Shown here: piece after piece, positions 14,701 to 22,234 of the stretch
How positions within the stretch are numbered: position 1 is the first letter of the stretch
How the letters are laid out: every line of letters begins with the position of its first letter
Origin: a virus
Length of the DNA: 31,113 bases
Direction: 5' to 3' (one strand)
IMG/VR virus record: IMGVR_UViG_3300043446_001432
Span: 1-31,113 of that record
Notes under the pieces: model-generated
Databases searched by the model: none
What the model saw: the letters and a program-made list of their open reading frames with translations, nothing else
What the model was told of the DNA's origin: nothing
Translations under genes and position numbers: made by a program

Positions 14701-15162
14701 TCCGACAACGCCGGTCGCCATCACCGCCATGCCTTTATTGATCTGCGTAGCGCCGGTGTTCTTTGGGTAAAAATCAAGCTGCTGGCAAATTTGCCCTGTA
14801 ACGCCGCCCTCTAAACCAAACTCAAGCGTTGCGTCATCGTCGCTCCAATAAAGACGCCCCACCTTTTCAACAGGTGTCGGCGCAAGCGGATTGATATCTA
14901 CATAATCAGTTTTGACTGAATTGTTGTGCTCTATCGGTGGCGGCGTTTCAACAAGCTCAAACGCGTCTGCCAGCCTTTGAAGCTGCGCCAGTGCTTCATT
15001 AGCCGATGCCTGAGCATTACCGGCGTTGATGTTGATTTCATTTACAACGTCAGGAGCAATCGAATCAGCAAGAGCAAAAAGCTGCTCAAATTGTTTGATC
15101 TGCTCTGCGTCCTTAAGAAAGGAAGCAAGCTGGTCACGGGTAAGTTTTAGTTTGTTTGCCAT
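11770..15162 (-). CDS. Long tail fibre protein, in the position of the P22 needle gene
   Basis: 1130 residues. The N-terminus (KLKLTRDQLASFLKDAEQIKQFEQLF) is a helical motif I associate with podovirus tail proteins, with further helix to about residue 75. A virion-associated domain follows (about 80-270). The central part carries low-complexity Gly/Thr/Ser-rich repeats (LPVANGGTG type), then four GNVGIGT-x-x-P repeats between about residues 670 and 955. The end is a conserved-looking C-terminal domain starting near GYGTGSGGAVTQATS. This is the make-up of a trimeric, beta-rich receptor-binding fibre. It starts one base into the gp10 stop (TGATG), so it is translationally coupled to gp10. Confidence 0.85.
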   Translation of the reverse strand: MANKLKLTRDQLASFLKDAEQIKQFEQLFALADSIAPDVVNEININAGNAQASANEALAQLQRLADAFELVETPPPIEHNNSVKTDYVDINPLAPTPVEKVGRLYWSDDDATLEFGLEGGVTGQICQQLDFYPKNTGATQINKGMAVMATGVVGSSTKITCARAVADGSIPAQYMLGIAAQDIPVNSFGYVVWFGSVRGFNTTGANKTVPEVWVDGDILYFDPVYPGELTKVEPSAPGLDLPIAIVTSAKNNGAIFVRMKTGESMNELHDVNTATATNGDLLQYYGAGAYWRNVAPSTVSVGTATNLAGGVAGSVPYQSGASTTTFLSIGTADQVLAVNAGGTAPEWDSTTGTGNVVRATSPTLVTPILGTPQSGNFSTGTFTWPTFNQNTTGTAAGLSATLVATSGGTGQSSYAVGDLLYASTTTALSKLADVATGNALISGGVGVAPSYGKIGLTTHVSGTLPVANGGTGLTSGTSGGVLYYSASGTLASSTALTSNALVVGGGAGVAPSTITTGTGVVTALGVNTDTAGAFVVNGGALGTPSSGTLTSCTGLPLTTGVTGVLPVANGGTNASTASITSFNNITGYTASGATGTTSTDLVFSGSPTIATPTITTSATVPLVIGGTGTTSTLTLRSTSGVGTTGADIIFQTGNNGATEAMRVLNSGNVGIATPSPTQKLDVNGAIAVGGTTVVDSSRNITGVIGGFSSYIHAADTAQDNGYKGTIRSTRLAASGQHINLVRSLNAVWSIGMVYNTSDFAVGIGKSTDSSFTTPEFVIQQTTGNVGVGTNNPIAKIDARGQIASSSWLNLWNTGSVGTLSGGDARPAITFGTTDTAQGFFLGPLSSTTRASSQMGLFTWESNKWLMTWNASDGNVGIGTTSPDALLTVNTIASFGDGAAATPSIAHKGDLNTGFWFPAADTIAASTSGAERIRIDSAGVVGIGTTAPSSIGAGISTLEVSGSAGGGIRFTRTSATATNGYITALSGSFRVAVIDALPLTFFTTNLERARIDALGNLLVTGPGGLGYGTGSGGAVTQATSRTTGVTLDKTNGAITLVSAAGTTAWQSFTVTNNKVAATDVVKVCQKSGTDLYMIHVTTVAAGSFRITFATTGGTTTEQPVFNFAIIKAVTS
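12290..13165 (-). repeat. Four coding repeats of the GNVGIGTxxP type in the tail fibre
   Basis: The fibre gene repeats a motif that reads GNVGIATPSPTQKLDVNG, GNVGVGTNNPIAKIDARG, GNVGIGTTSPDALLTV and GVVGIGTTAPSS; the reverse-strand bases lie near 13150, 12810, 12540 and 12350. Each unit probably forms a beta-prism segment of the shaft. The copies are diverged, so slippage between them is unlikely to be frequent today. Confidence 0.75.
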
Positions 15163-16562
15163 CAGTAGGCCAGCGGCTCAAGTTGAGCCTCAAGTCTAGC
15201 AAAAGACAGGTGCGCCTGGCTGTCGCCACGGAAGCGTTGAATGCGCCAGTGCCCCATATTTCCATTTTTGAACCACACAAGGCGTTTTTGTGTTTCACCA
15301 GTAGTGCCAGCTCTGATTGGCCTATCTTGGCCCCACACGACGCCATCTAGCGAATAGCTGGTGGTGATAATCGGGTTAATGACAAGCGCCACGCGCCCGG
15401 TAAGAGACACAAGCTCAAGCTCGTTGAAGAGTGCGCCCTTGCCTTCGTTATAAACAATGAGCGTTCCAAACTCCCAGCGAACGATCTGGCCCCAATGATT
15501 GCCAGTATCTTGCACCAAATAGCCAACGCTTGATGATTGCGTATCGCCAACGAGCCACTTGTCATAGGCCCACACCAGATTCCGCGCGCGATACTGTTCA
15601 AATCCCGTTGTTGCAGTGGTCAAAACAAACCAGACTTGTTGCCCAAGCTCTTGCGACGCTGCTCCATCATAAACAAGCGTGCGGTCTGGCAGGTGAATAT
15701 AAAGGTGCTGATGCGCTTTATCGTTGCGCGCCTCTAGCTTTACATCGGAAAGCTGGTTCTCGGTGTATCCGAGAAGAATATCGTCGATCTCTTGCGTGCT
15801 GATCTTCGTGGCCGAAGCATTCACGCCAAGATAAACACCAGGAGACTCGTTGCGACCACTACCAAGAAATGCGATTGCCTCAAGATAAACGCAGCAAGCA
15901 TGAGTGCCAATAACACCTTTTTGAATCTGCGCGCCGTCGATACGTTGGAATGGGAAGAAGTCACCTCCCACGTTATCGAATACTTCGACGGTGTTTCTGT
16001 TTAGCGCGTAAATTTCATTACGCAACTTAAGAAGCGCTACAATGGGGTCAGGATCAACCTCGGACGATCCATACTTGAGCGGATTGACCTGAGTCGGATC
16101 GCTTAATTCAGTGACTATCAAGAACTCACCATCGGTGGTCATGAAGTAGCCATCAACCCACACCACATCAAGAACGGTGCCAATGTCGGGGTCTGTCACT
16201 TGCGTAAGCGTGGTGCCGTTCCAGTAATACAGGCGCCCGCCTGATGCGATAGCCAGCCGGTCAAAGCTGTAATCAAACGTTACCAGATCGCCAGAGCCAA
16301 CATCGCCAAGCGTCGTGACGGTGCCATTGCTGGCGACACTCACTAGCTTAGTGCCCATGACGCGATAACACACGCCTTGCCAATTCACGCCGCCTCGATC
16401 AATACCAGGGCCAGTGCCATTGGCAACGATGCCATCAGCAGGGCGCAGAAACCCGGCGCTGATGCCTGAGTTTTTAGGCACAGGCACAAGATTGACCGGG
16501 TAAGACGTGCGAAGGTCTGGGCCGCTGTCAGTGTAAATGCCGTTGAGGATTGGTATTTGCAT
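15162..16562 (-). CDS. Packaged DNA stabilisation protein, P22 gp10-like tail plug
   Basis: 466 residues, close to the 472 of P22 gp10. The N-terminus (MQIPILNGIYTDSG...YPVNLVPVPKNSGISAGFLRPADGI) and the repeated beta-blade segments (GTKLVSVASNGTVTTLGDVGSG, SFDRLAIASGGRLYYWNGTTLTQV, VVWVDGYFMTTDGE) match the family. Gp10 forms a hexameric tube below the portal and gp4 ring and seals the head after packaging. It begins at a TAATG overlap with the HNH gene and ends at a TGATG overlap with the fibre gene. Confidence 0.93.
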   Translation of the reverse strand: MQIPILNGIYTDSGPDLRTSYPVNLVPVPKNSGISAGFLRPADGIVANGTGPGIDRGGVNWQGVCYRVMGTKLVSVASNGTVTTLGDVGSGDLVTFDYSFDRLAIASGGRLYYWNGTTLTQVTDPDIGTVLDVVWVDGYFMTTDGEFLIVTELSDPTQVNPLKYGSSEVDPDPIVALLKLRNEIYALNRNTVEVFDNVGGDFFPFQRIDGAQIQKGVIGTHACCVYLEAIAFLGSGRNESPGVYLGVNASATKISTQEIDDILLGYTENQLSDVKLEARNDKAHQHLYIHLPDRTLVYDGAASQELGQQVWFVLTTATTGFEQYRARNLVWAYDKWLVGDTQSSSVGYLVQDTGNHWGQIVRWEFGTLIVYNEGKGALFNELELVSLTGRVALVINPIITTSYSLDGVVWGQDRPIRAGTTGETQKRLVWFKNGNMGHWRIQRFRGDSQAHLSFARLEAQLEPLAY

Positions 16563-17080
16563 TAGCTAATTACTTCACCTTGTTTGTCGGCAATCGCAGA
16601 GCAGATGGCAATAAAGTGCTCCTGACTGAATGCCTGTTTCATCATGTTGACGTCTTTGTGCAGCAGTTGGACGTTGTTAATTACGTAGCCTTTGCTGCTT
16701 TCAATGCGATCAAGCGATGCCGTGTGAATCTGGCCGACAGATGCCCATGCAATTGGGATGCCTGAGAGATGACAAACGCCGCCTTGCTGGACGTAAAGCT
16801 GCCACACGTCCTCAATGCTCATGCTCCACTCAATGCCTCGAGTTTCTGCGCCGATCTTGCACTTTTTGAACCAAGAAATCCTGATGGCATTGAACATGCC
16901 ACGATGGCAGTTTTCGGTTTTTTTGTTGCTGCATGCCTTGCACTCTTTACCCACCAAGAACGACAGGATTGCGTAGTTCCTCCGCAAATAATCCTGTTCA
17001 ATGCCACACGATGGGCATGGCTTGCACCAGCGTCCATCTTGTCTTCGGTAAACTTGATCTGGTAGTTCAAGAGCGTCCAT
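16562..17080 (-). CDS. HNH endonuclease-like protein, probably a freestanding homing nuclease
   Basis: 172 residues. The N-terminal part has CKPCPSCG and CKACSN cysteine pairs (zinc-finger-like), and the C-terminal half has the HNH signature: GGVCHLSGIPI, then HTASLDRIESSKGYVINNVQLLHKDVNMMK. This combination is typical of phage intron-free homing endonucleases of the HNH_3/AP2-like type, which cut related genomes and spread themselves. The gene interrupts the structural operon between a DUF gene and gp10. The ATG at 17080 is chosen; an in-frame GTG at 17089 overlaps the previous stop. A function in head or tail assembly is unlikely. Confidence 0.8.
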   Translation of the reverse strand: MDALELPDQVYRRQDGRWCKPCPSCGIEQDYLRRNYAILSFLVGKECKACSNKKTENCHRGMFNAIRISWFKKCKIGAETRGIEWSMSIEDVWQLYVQQGGVCHLSGIPIAWASVGQIHTASLDRIESSKGYVINNVQLLHKDVNMMKQAFSQEHFIAICSAIADKQGEVIS

Positions 17081-17082
17081 AG

Positions 17083-17364
17083 TCACCACTTTACGCGGTT
17101 ACTCCACCATGCGGCTGACAATTTGCCCTTGGCGATATTCTCGGAGTGCCGAGCCTTAAACGACTCACGCCGCGTCTTATCCGCCTTCGACTCGCCATCG
17201 CGTTTAGGCGATCCTGACACCCCCTGCTGACCAAAGCGGATGGTCTTAACCTTGTCGCCATCCTTCGCCACCACAACATGCGACTTGGTGGGGTGTGAAG
17301 GCGTGCGCTTAGGCTTGTTAAAGCCTTCGACGCCTGCGCGGGTTAGGCGGGGGTCTTTTACCAT
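17083..17364 (-). CDS. Basic phage protein of unknown function (DUF6321-like)
   Basis: 93 residues, very basic, with the recognisable run KRTPSHPTKSHVVVAKDGDK followed by TIRFGQQGV and a C-terminal KARHSENIAKGKLSAAWWSNRVKW. I recall this as a widespread phage family (DUF6321, name from memory) found among structural and packaging genes, with no known function. The regular basic residues and small size suggest binding to nucleic acid or to a capsid surface. It is preceded by a 75-base intergenic region with a promoter candidate and directly followed by the HNH gene. Confidence 0.7.
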   Translation of the reverse strand: MVKDPRLTRAGVEGFNKPKRTPSHPTKSHVVVAKDGDKVKTIRFGQQGVSGSPKRDGESKADKTRRESFKARHSENIAKGKLSAAWWSNRVKW

Positions 17365-17417
17365 TTATGTTTGATTCCTATGGAATCCATGATCTACCGG
17401 GCCAGTACGGTTTAAGT

Positions 17418-17445
17418 TTAATACTATTCTATTCAAAAGTTACAA
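17418..17445 (-). promoter_or_regulatory. Possible sigma70 promoter inside the late operon
   Basis: On the minus strand TTGTAA (complement of 17440-17445), a 16-base spacer and TATTAA (complement of 17418-17423) precede the DUF gene. It starts at the very end of tailspike 2. A GATTCC-TAT-GGAATC inverted repeat (17373-17387) lies downstream, between this promoter and the gene. It might supply extra gp10 and fibre transcripts, or be a relic of the inserted genes. Confidence 0.35.
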
Positions 17446-19431
17446 ATTGCCTTCCGAAACCCAAGTTCCGGGTGTTCCTGCGACAGTGCAAACCCACCCT
17501 TTAGGCTGGCCAACAACAGGCGTTGATTGTTGCACTCTATCTCCAACAGCCCAAGTTCCTGATGCTGGGGTTGTAGTACCAAACAACACATAGGATTTAT
17601 TATTTGGGAGTGTATTTCCGCGATTATTGTTATCAACAATAATTGGATTAGGGCCATCATAAACTTGCCCGCCACCGGCAATAGACTCTGAAACATTCCC
17701 CTTGAATACGCGAGTAACCCAATTGGTAGAGTTTCCCATCGAAAACGCAACGCCGCCGTTTTTTAAGCCTGCACAATAATTGTTTTGAACAACAACGCCA
17801 AGGCACGCATTATCCACGCGAACACCGAACAACTGAGTTCCTTCACCAGATGATCCGACAACATTATTTTCAACAACGTGATTCGTTCCGTTGCCAAAAA
17901 ATACGCCGGAAGCAGCCGCAGCGGATGCGCCGCTTGTGCCGTTTCCGTAAGTGTTTGTGTTTCTTACTGTGCAGTTTTTTGGATTGACTGTGCCGTTGCT
18001 TATGTAAATTCCTTGGTTGTAATTTGAGTAGTATGCGCCTCCATCAACAACCAATCTCTCTACATTTGCGCCAGTAGTTACGCCAGTGTTATGTCTGATT
18101 GCCTTGCAATCTTTCAGTTTTACACCATAAGCGCTTGAAATTGCAAATCCGCCACCCGCTGAAGAGGGCGTTTTTCCGTAAGTGCTGCATCCTTCAATAA
18201 CTAATCCAGTTGCGTCGTAAATAGGAGTTCCTGGCGCAAAAGGAGCCTGCATATCAACAATCACGCCGTTAGTAATTGAGTTATCAGACCGGCAATTACG
18301 AACATAAATGCCGCTAAATCCAATGTCTTTTACATTGGTCGGAGCGTAATACAGCCCATAATCGCCCGCATAAACAGTCACAACAGATTTCTGCACTTCA
18401 GAAACCCGCACATTGCTAACTTCAACATTGATTGCAGCAGCAAGATAAACAATTTCAGCGCCGGTATAGGTGTATGCACCACAAGTCACATTGCTGATAC
18501 GAATGTTGTTGGGGTGATATGTACCGGAAGCAGGAGCGTCTGCGCCGCCCCAATGCACACAGATAAACGCCCCAGTGGTCGCATCTCCTGCACCATAAAT
18601 CTGGTCAATGACGATATTGTCTGACGCGCCAGTAACTAAAATGCCGTTACCATCTGGCCGATTGCTTACGATAGTGAGATTCTGCAACAGAATGTTTTTA
18701 TATCCAGTTCCAATTGCATAATTACCAACGCAAATCGGTGCTTGGTATTGTCCCGCGCCTGACGGCGAACTTCCTGAGTTGCGAATAGTGCCGTTCAAAA
18801 CAGAACAACCAGACACCGGAAGCAAGCACTGCGTAGCCCCACTAATGACAAAATCAATCGTGCTGCCATTCATCAATAAAGTGGTGTTTGCTCCCATAAC
18901 AATGGCGGCAGTTGTCTTGTACCGTTTGCCAGGCTCAAGGCTCAACACATTACCAGCGGCAGCGGTAAAAGCATTGGCAAGCGCCGCAGTGTCATCTGTA
19001 CCAGACGACCCGTTCCAGTCGCCCACCGCCCCAAAATCCTTTACCGACACCACATCCCGCATTTTGGCTTGAGCAGTTCTAACAACTGCACCTGTTCCAG
19101 CCTGCAAGAAATTAACATCAGCCGCAGAAACCTCAGTCGCGTTATACAGCGACACAGGCACCGTTTCCGCCCCATTTACGTTCGTTACCTTGACCGAGTA
19201 ATCGGTGGCCGAGATGTAAAGACGCGAGCGCACGCCAGCATTCGACGGATACCCGCCAATGGTACGGATAGGCTGGGTTGCAAGCTGTGTGGCTGCGTCA
19301 TCCCAATAGACGCTGATCGGATTTGCCACCGGGTCAGACCCGGCAACGCCGATCCATACATAACCGTTTTCAAGCGGCTTGCCATCAACATCAAGGAACG
19401 AACTAATCGGAAACGGGGCGGTATAGGACAT
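17440..19431 (-). CDS. Tailspike 2 (P22-type head-binding domain plus beta-helix)
   Basis: 663 residues. The first 110 residues are clearly paralogous to tailspike 1 (PLENGYVWIG, NPISVYWDDA, QPIRTIGGYP), the linker repeats FLQAGTGAV and VSVKDFGAVG, and the catalytic or receptor part differs completely: an Asn/Gly/Ser-rich beta-helix of pectate-lyase type ending in a small domain with GTTTPASGTWAVGDRVQQSTP and GWVCTVAGTPGTW, a C-terminus shared by other phage spikes. It probably recognises another surface glycan. Its place between gp4-region genes and gp10 is not that of P22 gene 9. Confidence 0.9.
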   Translation of the reverse strand: MSYTAPFPISSFLDVDGKPLENGYVWIGVAGSDPVANPISVYWDDAATQLATQPIRTIGGYPSNAGVRSRLYISATDYSVKVTNVNGAETVPVSLYNATEVSAADVNFLQAGTGAVVRTAQAKMRDVVSVKDFGAVGDWNGSSGTDDTAALANAFTAAAGNVLSLEPGKRYKTTAAIVMGANTTLLMNGSTIDFVISGATQCLLPVSGCSVLNGTIRNSGSSPSGAGQYQAPICVGNYAIGTGYKNILLQNLTIVSNRPDGNGILVTGASDNIVIDQIYGAGDATTGAFICVHWGGADAPASGTYHPNNIRISNVTCGAYTYTGAEIVYLAAAINVEVSNVRVSEVQKSVVTVYAGDYGLYYAPTNVKDIGFSGIYVRNCRSDNSITNGVIVDMQAPFAPGTPIYDATGLVIEGCSTYGKTPSSAGGGFAISSAYGVKLKDCKAIRHNTGVTTGANVERLVVDGGAYYSNYNQGIYISNGTVNPKNCTVRNTNTYGNGTSGASAAAASGVFFGNGTNHVVENNVVGSSGEGTQLFGVRVDNACLGVVVQNNYCAGLKNGGVAFSMGNSTNWVTRVFKGNVSESIAGGGQVYDGPNPIIVDNNNRGNTLPNNKSYVLFGTTTPASGTWAVGDRVQQSTPVVGQPKGWVCTVAGTPGTWVSEGNL

Positions 19432-19440
19432 TTTTTACCC

Positions 19441-19896
19441 TTAAGCGATGCGATACCAGGAGTTGGTCGGCTGGTAAAAACGATACCGCACAAATCCCCC
19501 AGCGGCGAGAGAGGTCACAGCGCCATAGATGTTAGAAGCGCCATTCGCAGCCAGGGCAAAGGTTGTAATTTGCTGCGTGCTGGTAATCAGAACTTCGGTG
19601 CCATCAGCCACGCCGGTATTCAGCGGAAATGTAATCGTGCCAGTGGCAAGCGTGCCAGCAGGCTGCAACAGCATCCATTGCTGCTGCGCTACCGGAGTCG
19701 GCACCGTCTGATTAAAGCCAGTGGCCGGTACGTACAGATTCGTTGCCAACGTGGGGCTGGCAAAGCTCTGCTGGAAGTACGAGAGCAGGGCACTGATGGA
19801 CATGCGCCGAGCGTCGCCATTGCTAGGCGTATAGACGGGAATCTGATCGCCAGAAGATACGGTGGCAAGAGAAGGCAGTTGATTGATTGTCGGCAT
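19441..19896 (-). CDS. Small tail-associated structural protein
   Basis: 151 residues. MPTINQLPSLATVSSGDQIPVYTPSNGDARRMSISALLSYFQ is an N-terminal motif found at the start of many phage fibre or tail proteins; the remainder is beta-rich with a terminal GFVRYRFYQPTNSWYRIA. It may be a short fibre or a chaperone or adaptor bound to the tail. It starts 2 bases after the gp4-like stop and ends 9 bases before tailspike 2, so it may attach or support that spike. Function not established. Confidence 0.65.
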   Translation of the reverse strand: MPTINQLPSLATVSSGDQIPVYTPSNGDARRMSISALLSYFQQSFASPTLATNLYVPATGFNQTVPTPVAQQQWMLLQPAGTLATGTITFPLNTGVADGTEVLITSTQQITTFALAANGASNIYGAVTSLAAGGFVRYRFYQPTNSWYRIA

Positions 19897-19898
19897 AA

Positions 19899-20384
19899 TT
19901 AACCCCAGATGTTGAGCGGGCCATCCTGTCCGGTCAGCACAGGATCAACGGGACGGCGAAGGAACGGATCATCATAAACGCGCCACGGCTTGTTGCCAGC
20001 CCCGGCAGGCATAGACCCCGGCAACTGTTGCTGTGGTGGCAACGTAGCCCGGTTTAAAAGCGTTTGATAGGCATCGCGTGCGGTGGTCTTAGTCTCGACC
20101 ATCAACTGCTTGCCATAACTAGGCGCAATCCTGATTGCCAAGTTAGTAATGATCGCCTCGTTCGCGCTGTCAGGAACTTCTGACTCGGCATCAATGTCGC
20201 TAAACTGTGGGCTTGAAGGCAGAGGATACGCCAATCGAATTCCTTTGCCGTTCCAGTCTGCCATCATTGAATCCAAACGACGCAACGCGCTTTCAAGTTG
20301 CTCAGGCGATACGTCAAAGTTATAAGACGCAATCCCGATCTCTTCGAGCGCAGCGGTCACAAATTGGCGTTTGCTATATCCCAT
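19899..20384 (-). CDS. Tail accessory factor, P22 gp4-like head-tail adaptor
   Basis: 161 residues (P22 gp4 is 166). ALEEIGI near the N-terminus, ESALRRLDSMMADWNGKGIRLAYPLP in the middle and NEAIITNLAIRIAPSYGK fit the gp4 family, which forms a ring of twelve under the portal and stops DNA leakage; P22 gp4 was also reported to have cell-wall lytic activity. The ATG at 20384 is chosen; a GTG at 20390 is the alternative and overlaps the previous stop. Gene order (coat, small genes, gp4) agrees with P22-like phages. Confidence 0.88.
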   Translation of the reverse strand: MGYSKRQFVTAALEEIGIASYNFDVSPEQLESALRRLDSMMADWNGKGIRLAYPLPSSPQFSDIDAESEVPDSANEAIITNLAIRIAPSYGKQLMVETKTTARDAYQTLLNRATLPPQQQLPGSMPAGAGNKPWRVYDDPFLRRPVDPVLTGQDGPLNIWG

Positions 20385-20386
20385 AG

Positions 20387-20710
20387 TCACCCACCCAGCG
20401 CCTGTTCAATGCGCTCTAAAAGTTTCTTGTCTGTCGTGCGCCCGTCAAACTTCAAGCCAAGCGCAAGGGCCTTTTGCTCAAGTTCAGCACGAGTTGGCTG
20501 ATCGTCAGGAATAGGTGCAGGCGACGAAGTAACCTCGGGTGGTTGAGGCTGCTTGAGGGAAGCGAACGCCGCCGCCCGCGAGGGGTGCCAACCATCAGCG
20601 ATTCGTCGGTCAAACTCTTCCTGAGTTTTTACTCCGACATAATCATAAGTCCCGTGAGCATTACGACGACTGCCGGGGCTTTTATAAACGATGGTTGGGA
20701 ATTGAATCAT
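20387..20710 (-). CDS. Small head-region protein with a C-terminal HeH/SAP-like segment
   Basis: 107 residues. The N-terminus ([43 protein letters not shown]) contains a motif frequent in phage head genes ([11 protein letters not shown]), followed by a proline-rich linker and a C-terminal [29 protein letters not shown] that looks like a short helix-extension-helix (HeH/LEM-like) unit. I cannot name a function; proteins of this type lie between coat and adaptor in many podo- and siphoviruses. It starts inside the end of the preceding small gene. Confidence 0.65.
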   Translation of the reverse strand: MIQFPTIVYKSPGSRRNAHGTYDYVGVKTQEEFDRRIADGWHPSRAAAFASLKQPQPPEVTSSPAPIPDDQPTRAELEQKALALGLKFDGRTTDKKLLERIEQALGG

Positions 20711-20880
20711 TTTTTACCTTTTTTAGCCGGTGCCTTAGCGGGTTTGCCAGCAGTTTTAGCAGCTTTTCGCGCAACGCTGAGAGCCACCGCAACAGCTTGT
20801 TTTTGAGGCATTCCGCTTTTAATCTCTTTGCTAATGTTAGCCGAGATTGTCTTTTGCGAATAACCTTTTTTCAGAGGCAT
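20707..20880 (-). CDS. 57-residue basic protein (DUF6496-like)
   Basis: [20 protein letters not shown] followed by [19 protein letters not shown] and a lysine/alanine-rich tail ([12 protein letters not shown]). The KQAVA-x-AL-x-xAR core is typical of small DUF6496-type phage and bacterial proteins (name from memory). The histone-like tail suggests DNA binding. Too short for some gene finders, but it overlaps the next gene's ATG by 4 bases and has a compatible AAAGGG upstream. Confidence 0.65.
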   Translation of the reverse strand: MPLKKGYSQKTISANISKEIKSGMPQKQAVAVALSVARKAAKTAGKPAKAPAKKGKK

Positions 20881-20898
20881 ATTTTACCCTTTAAATGA

Positions 20899-20920
20899 GA
20901 AAGGGGCCGAAGCCCCTTTC
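20899..20920 (-). terminator. Hairpin terminator after the coat gene
   Basis: A 9-bp stem (GAAAGGGGC with GCCCCTTTC) around a TTCG loop when read on the minus strand lies between the coat stop and the next gene. The following T-run is weak (TCATTT), so it probably reduces rather than abolishes readthrough, leaving coat as the most abundant message. Confidence 0.75.
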
Positions 20921-20936
20921 CGTTACATCACCGCAA

Positions 20937-22217
20937 TTACGGGGCGGTTTGACCGAACAGCATGATGCCGGACATTTCGGGCTGCTTATTCACAACGCCA
21001 AACAGCGTGTCCAAACGATACTTGGTGGTCATGGTGTTGATGTCGTACCACTTCTGCATCACCAGCTCGATACCCTGGTCGGTAGCAGCGCGCATGACAG
21101 CGGTGCCAGCATCAGCCGGAACAGCGTAACGACCCGGCAGGATTTCCAGCGCATCTTTCTGCCAGAACACGTTGATAGGAGCTGCAACGATGTTAAGGAA
21201 ATTGATGTTTGCAGTGCTGTCGCCAGCGGTAATGACGCAGTTCTGATACTGGTAGTCAGCATCGGTCGGCGTGGTCGCGGCAGCGATGATAGGGGGGCTG
21301 ATGGTCATGGTGGTTGGGGTATCAACCGAGATCACGCGGAAGGTCTTGAGCTGGCCGGTGTCACCCTTGGTGATGTGATGAACAGCATTCACACCGTCAA
21401 TGGTGAAAGCATCGCCAGCAACAACGCCAGTAGTGCTAGACACGGTAACGGTCTGGAAACGGTTATCCACGTTCAGCACGCCAGCCACAGAGTTCGTAGT
21501 GGCAGAAGGGGTGTATTCCTGCGAACCGTTGGCGGTGTTGATCGTGATGCCAGAGCCAGCAGCGGCAGTGATACGGTTGGCGTAGTCAAGCTTGTAGGTG
21601 TCAAAAGACGCCACCATGCCGACATAAGCGCGCTCGTAGGCGGTCAGGGTCTTGCCAGCGCCAAGGAACTGGCGATTGCCAAGGTTAGACGCCATTCCGT
21701 TGTAATCACGGGTCGAGAGGGCAAGGTAACGGTCATAAGCCGGAACGCCCTGTTCGTTCATGATCGCTTCGCACTGCGCCACGTCATCAAAGCCGGTGGC
21801 GGACAGGGGACGATCCACCACGAGGGTGCCCTGAGCAGCAGCGACGTTCATGATCGCAACGTTAATGTCGGACGCCAGTTTTTGCTTGGCGGAATCGCCA
21901 AGGCGACCTTCTTGCAGCGCATCGCGCAGCTCGAAAGCATTCAGCGTCCAAGGCACAGATTGGCTGTAACCAAGGGTGGCCGGAACAGCAAGCTGGGTGT
22001 AATTCTTGTACTGCGCGCTGATATCCACGCCGGGGGCGGCGGAAATCGACTGGCTGATGTAAGGCTGGGGACGCCACAGGACATTGTCCGTCCGTTCCAT
22101 CATGGTGCTGTCGGTGTTATAGACAGCCACATTACGGGACAGCACGAGAGCGTCCTGAAAGCCTTCCAGGATATCTTCAAACGCAACGCGTTCTTCTTTG
22201 CTAAAGGCATTAGCCAT
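20937..22217 (-). CDS. Major capsid (coat) protein, P22 gp5-like
   Basis: 426 residues, near the 430 of P22 coat. The HK97-fold core with MMERTDNVLWRPQPY near the N-terminus and the segment VLNVDNRFQTVTVSSTTGVVAGDAFTIDGV (beginning of the P22-type I-domain insertion, about residues 225-340) identify the family. INFLNIVAAPINVFWQKDALEI in the C-terminal part also matches. 415-420 copies would form a T=7 shell around the scaffold in P22-like phages. It lies immediately after scaffold, as in P22, and is followed by a hairpin. Confidence 0.95.
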   Translation of the reverse strand: MANAFSKEERVAFEDILEGFQDALVLSRNVAVYNTDSTMMERTDNVLWRPQPYISQSISAAPGVDISAQYKNYTQLAVPATLGYSQSVPWTLNAFELRDALQEGRLGDSAKQKLASDINVAIMNVAAAQGTLVVDRPLSATGFDDVAQCEAIMNEQGVPAYDRYLALSTRDYNGMASNLGNRQFLGAGKTLTAYERAYVGMVASFDTYKLDYANRITAAAGSGITINTANGSQEYTPSATTNSVAGVLNVDNRFQTVTVSSTTGVVAGDAFTIDGVNAVHHITKGDTGQLKTFRVISVDTPTTMTISPPIIAAATTPTDADYQYQNCVITAGDSTANINFLNIVAAPINVFWQKDALEILPGRYAVPADAGTAVMRAATDQGIELVMQKWYDINTMTTKYRLDTLFGVVNKQPEMSGIMLFGQTAP

Positions 22218-22234
22218 GATTAAAAACTCCTAAA

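Noticed and set aside
12263-15150. Many plus-strand open frames inside the tail fibre gene
   Set aside because: Their repeated Pro/Val/Ala-rich products are the complements of the Gly/Thr-rich fibre repeats.
20895-22223. Long open frame of 442 residues antisense to the coat gene
   Set aside because: It is the mirror of strong codon bias in the coat gene; the product is low-complexity, has no family resemblance, and the coat frame is certain.
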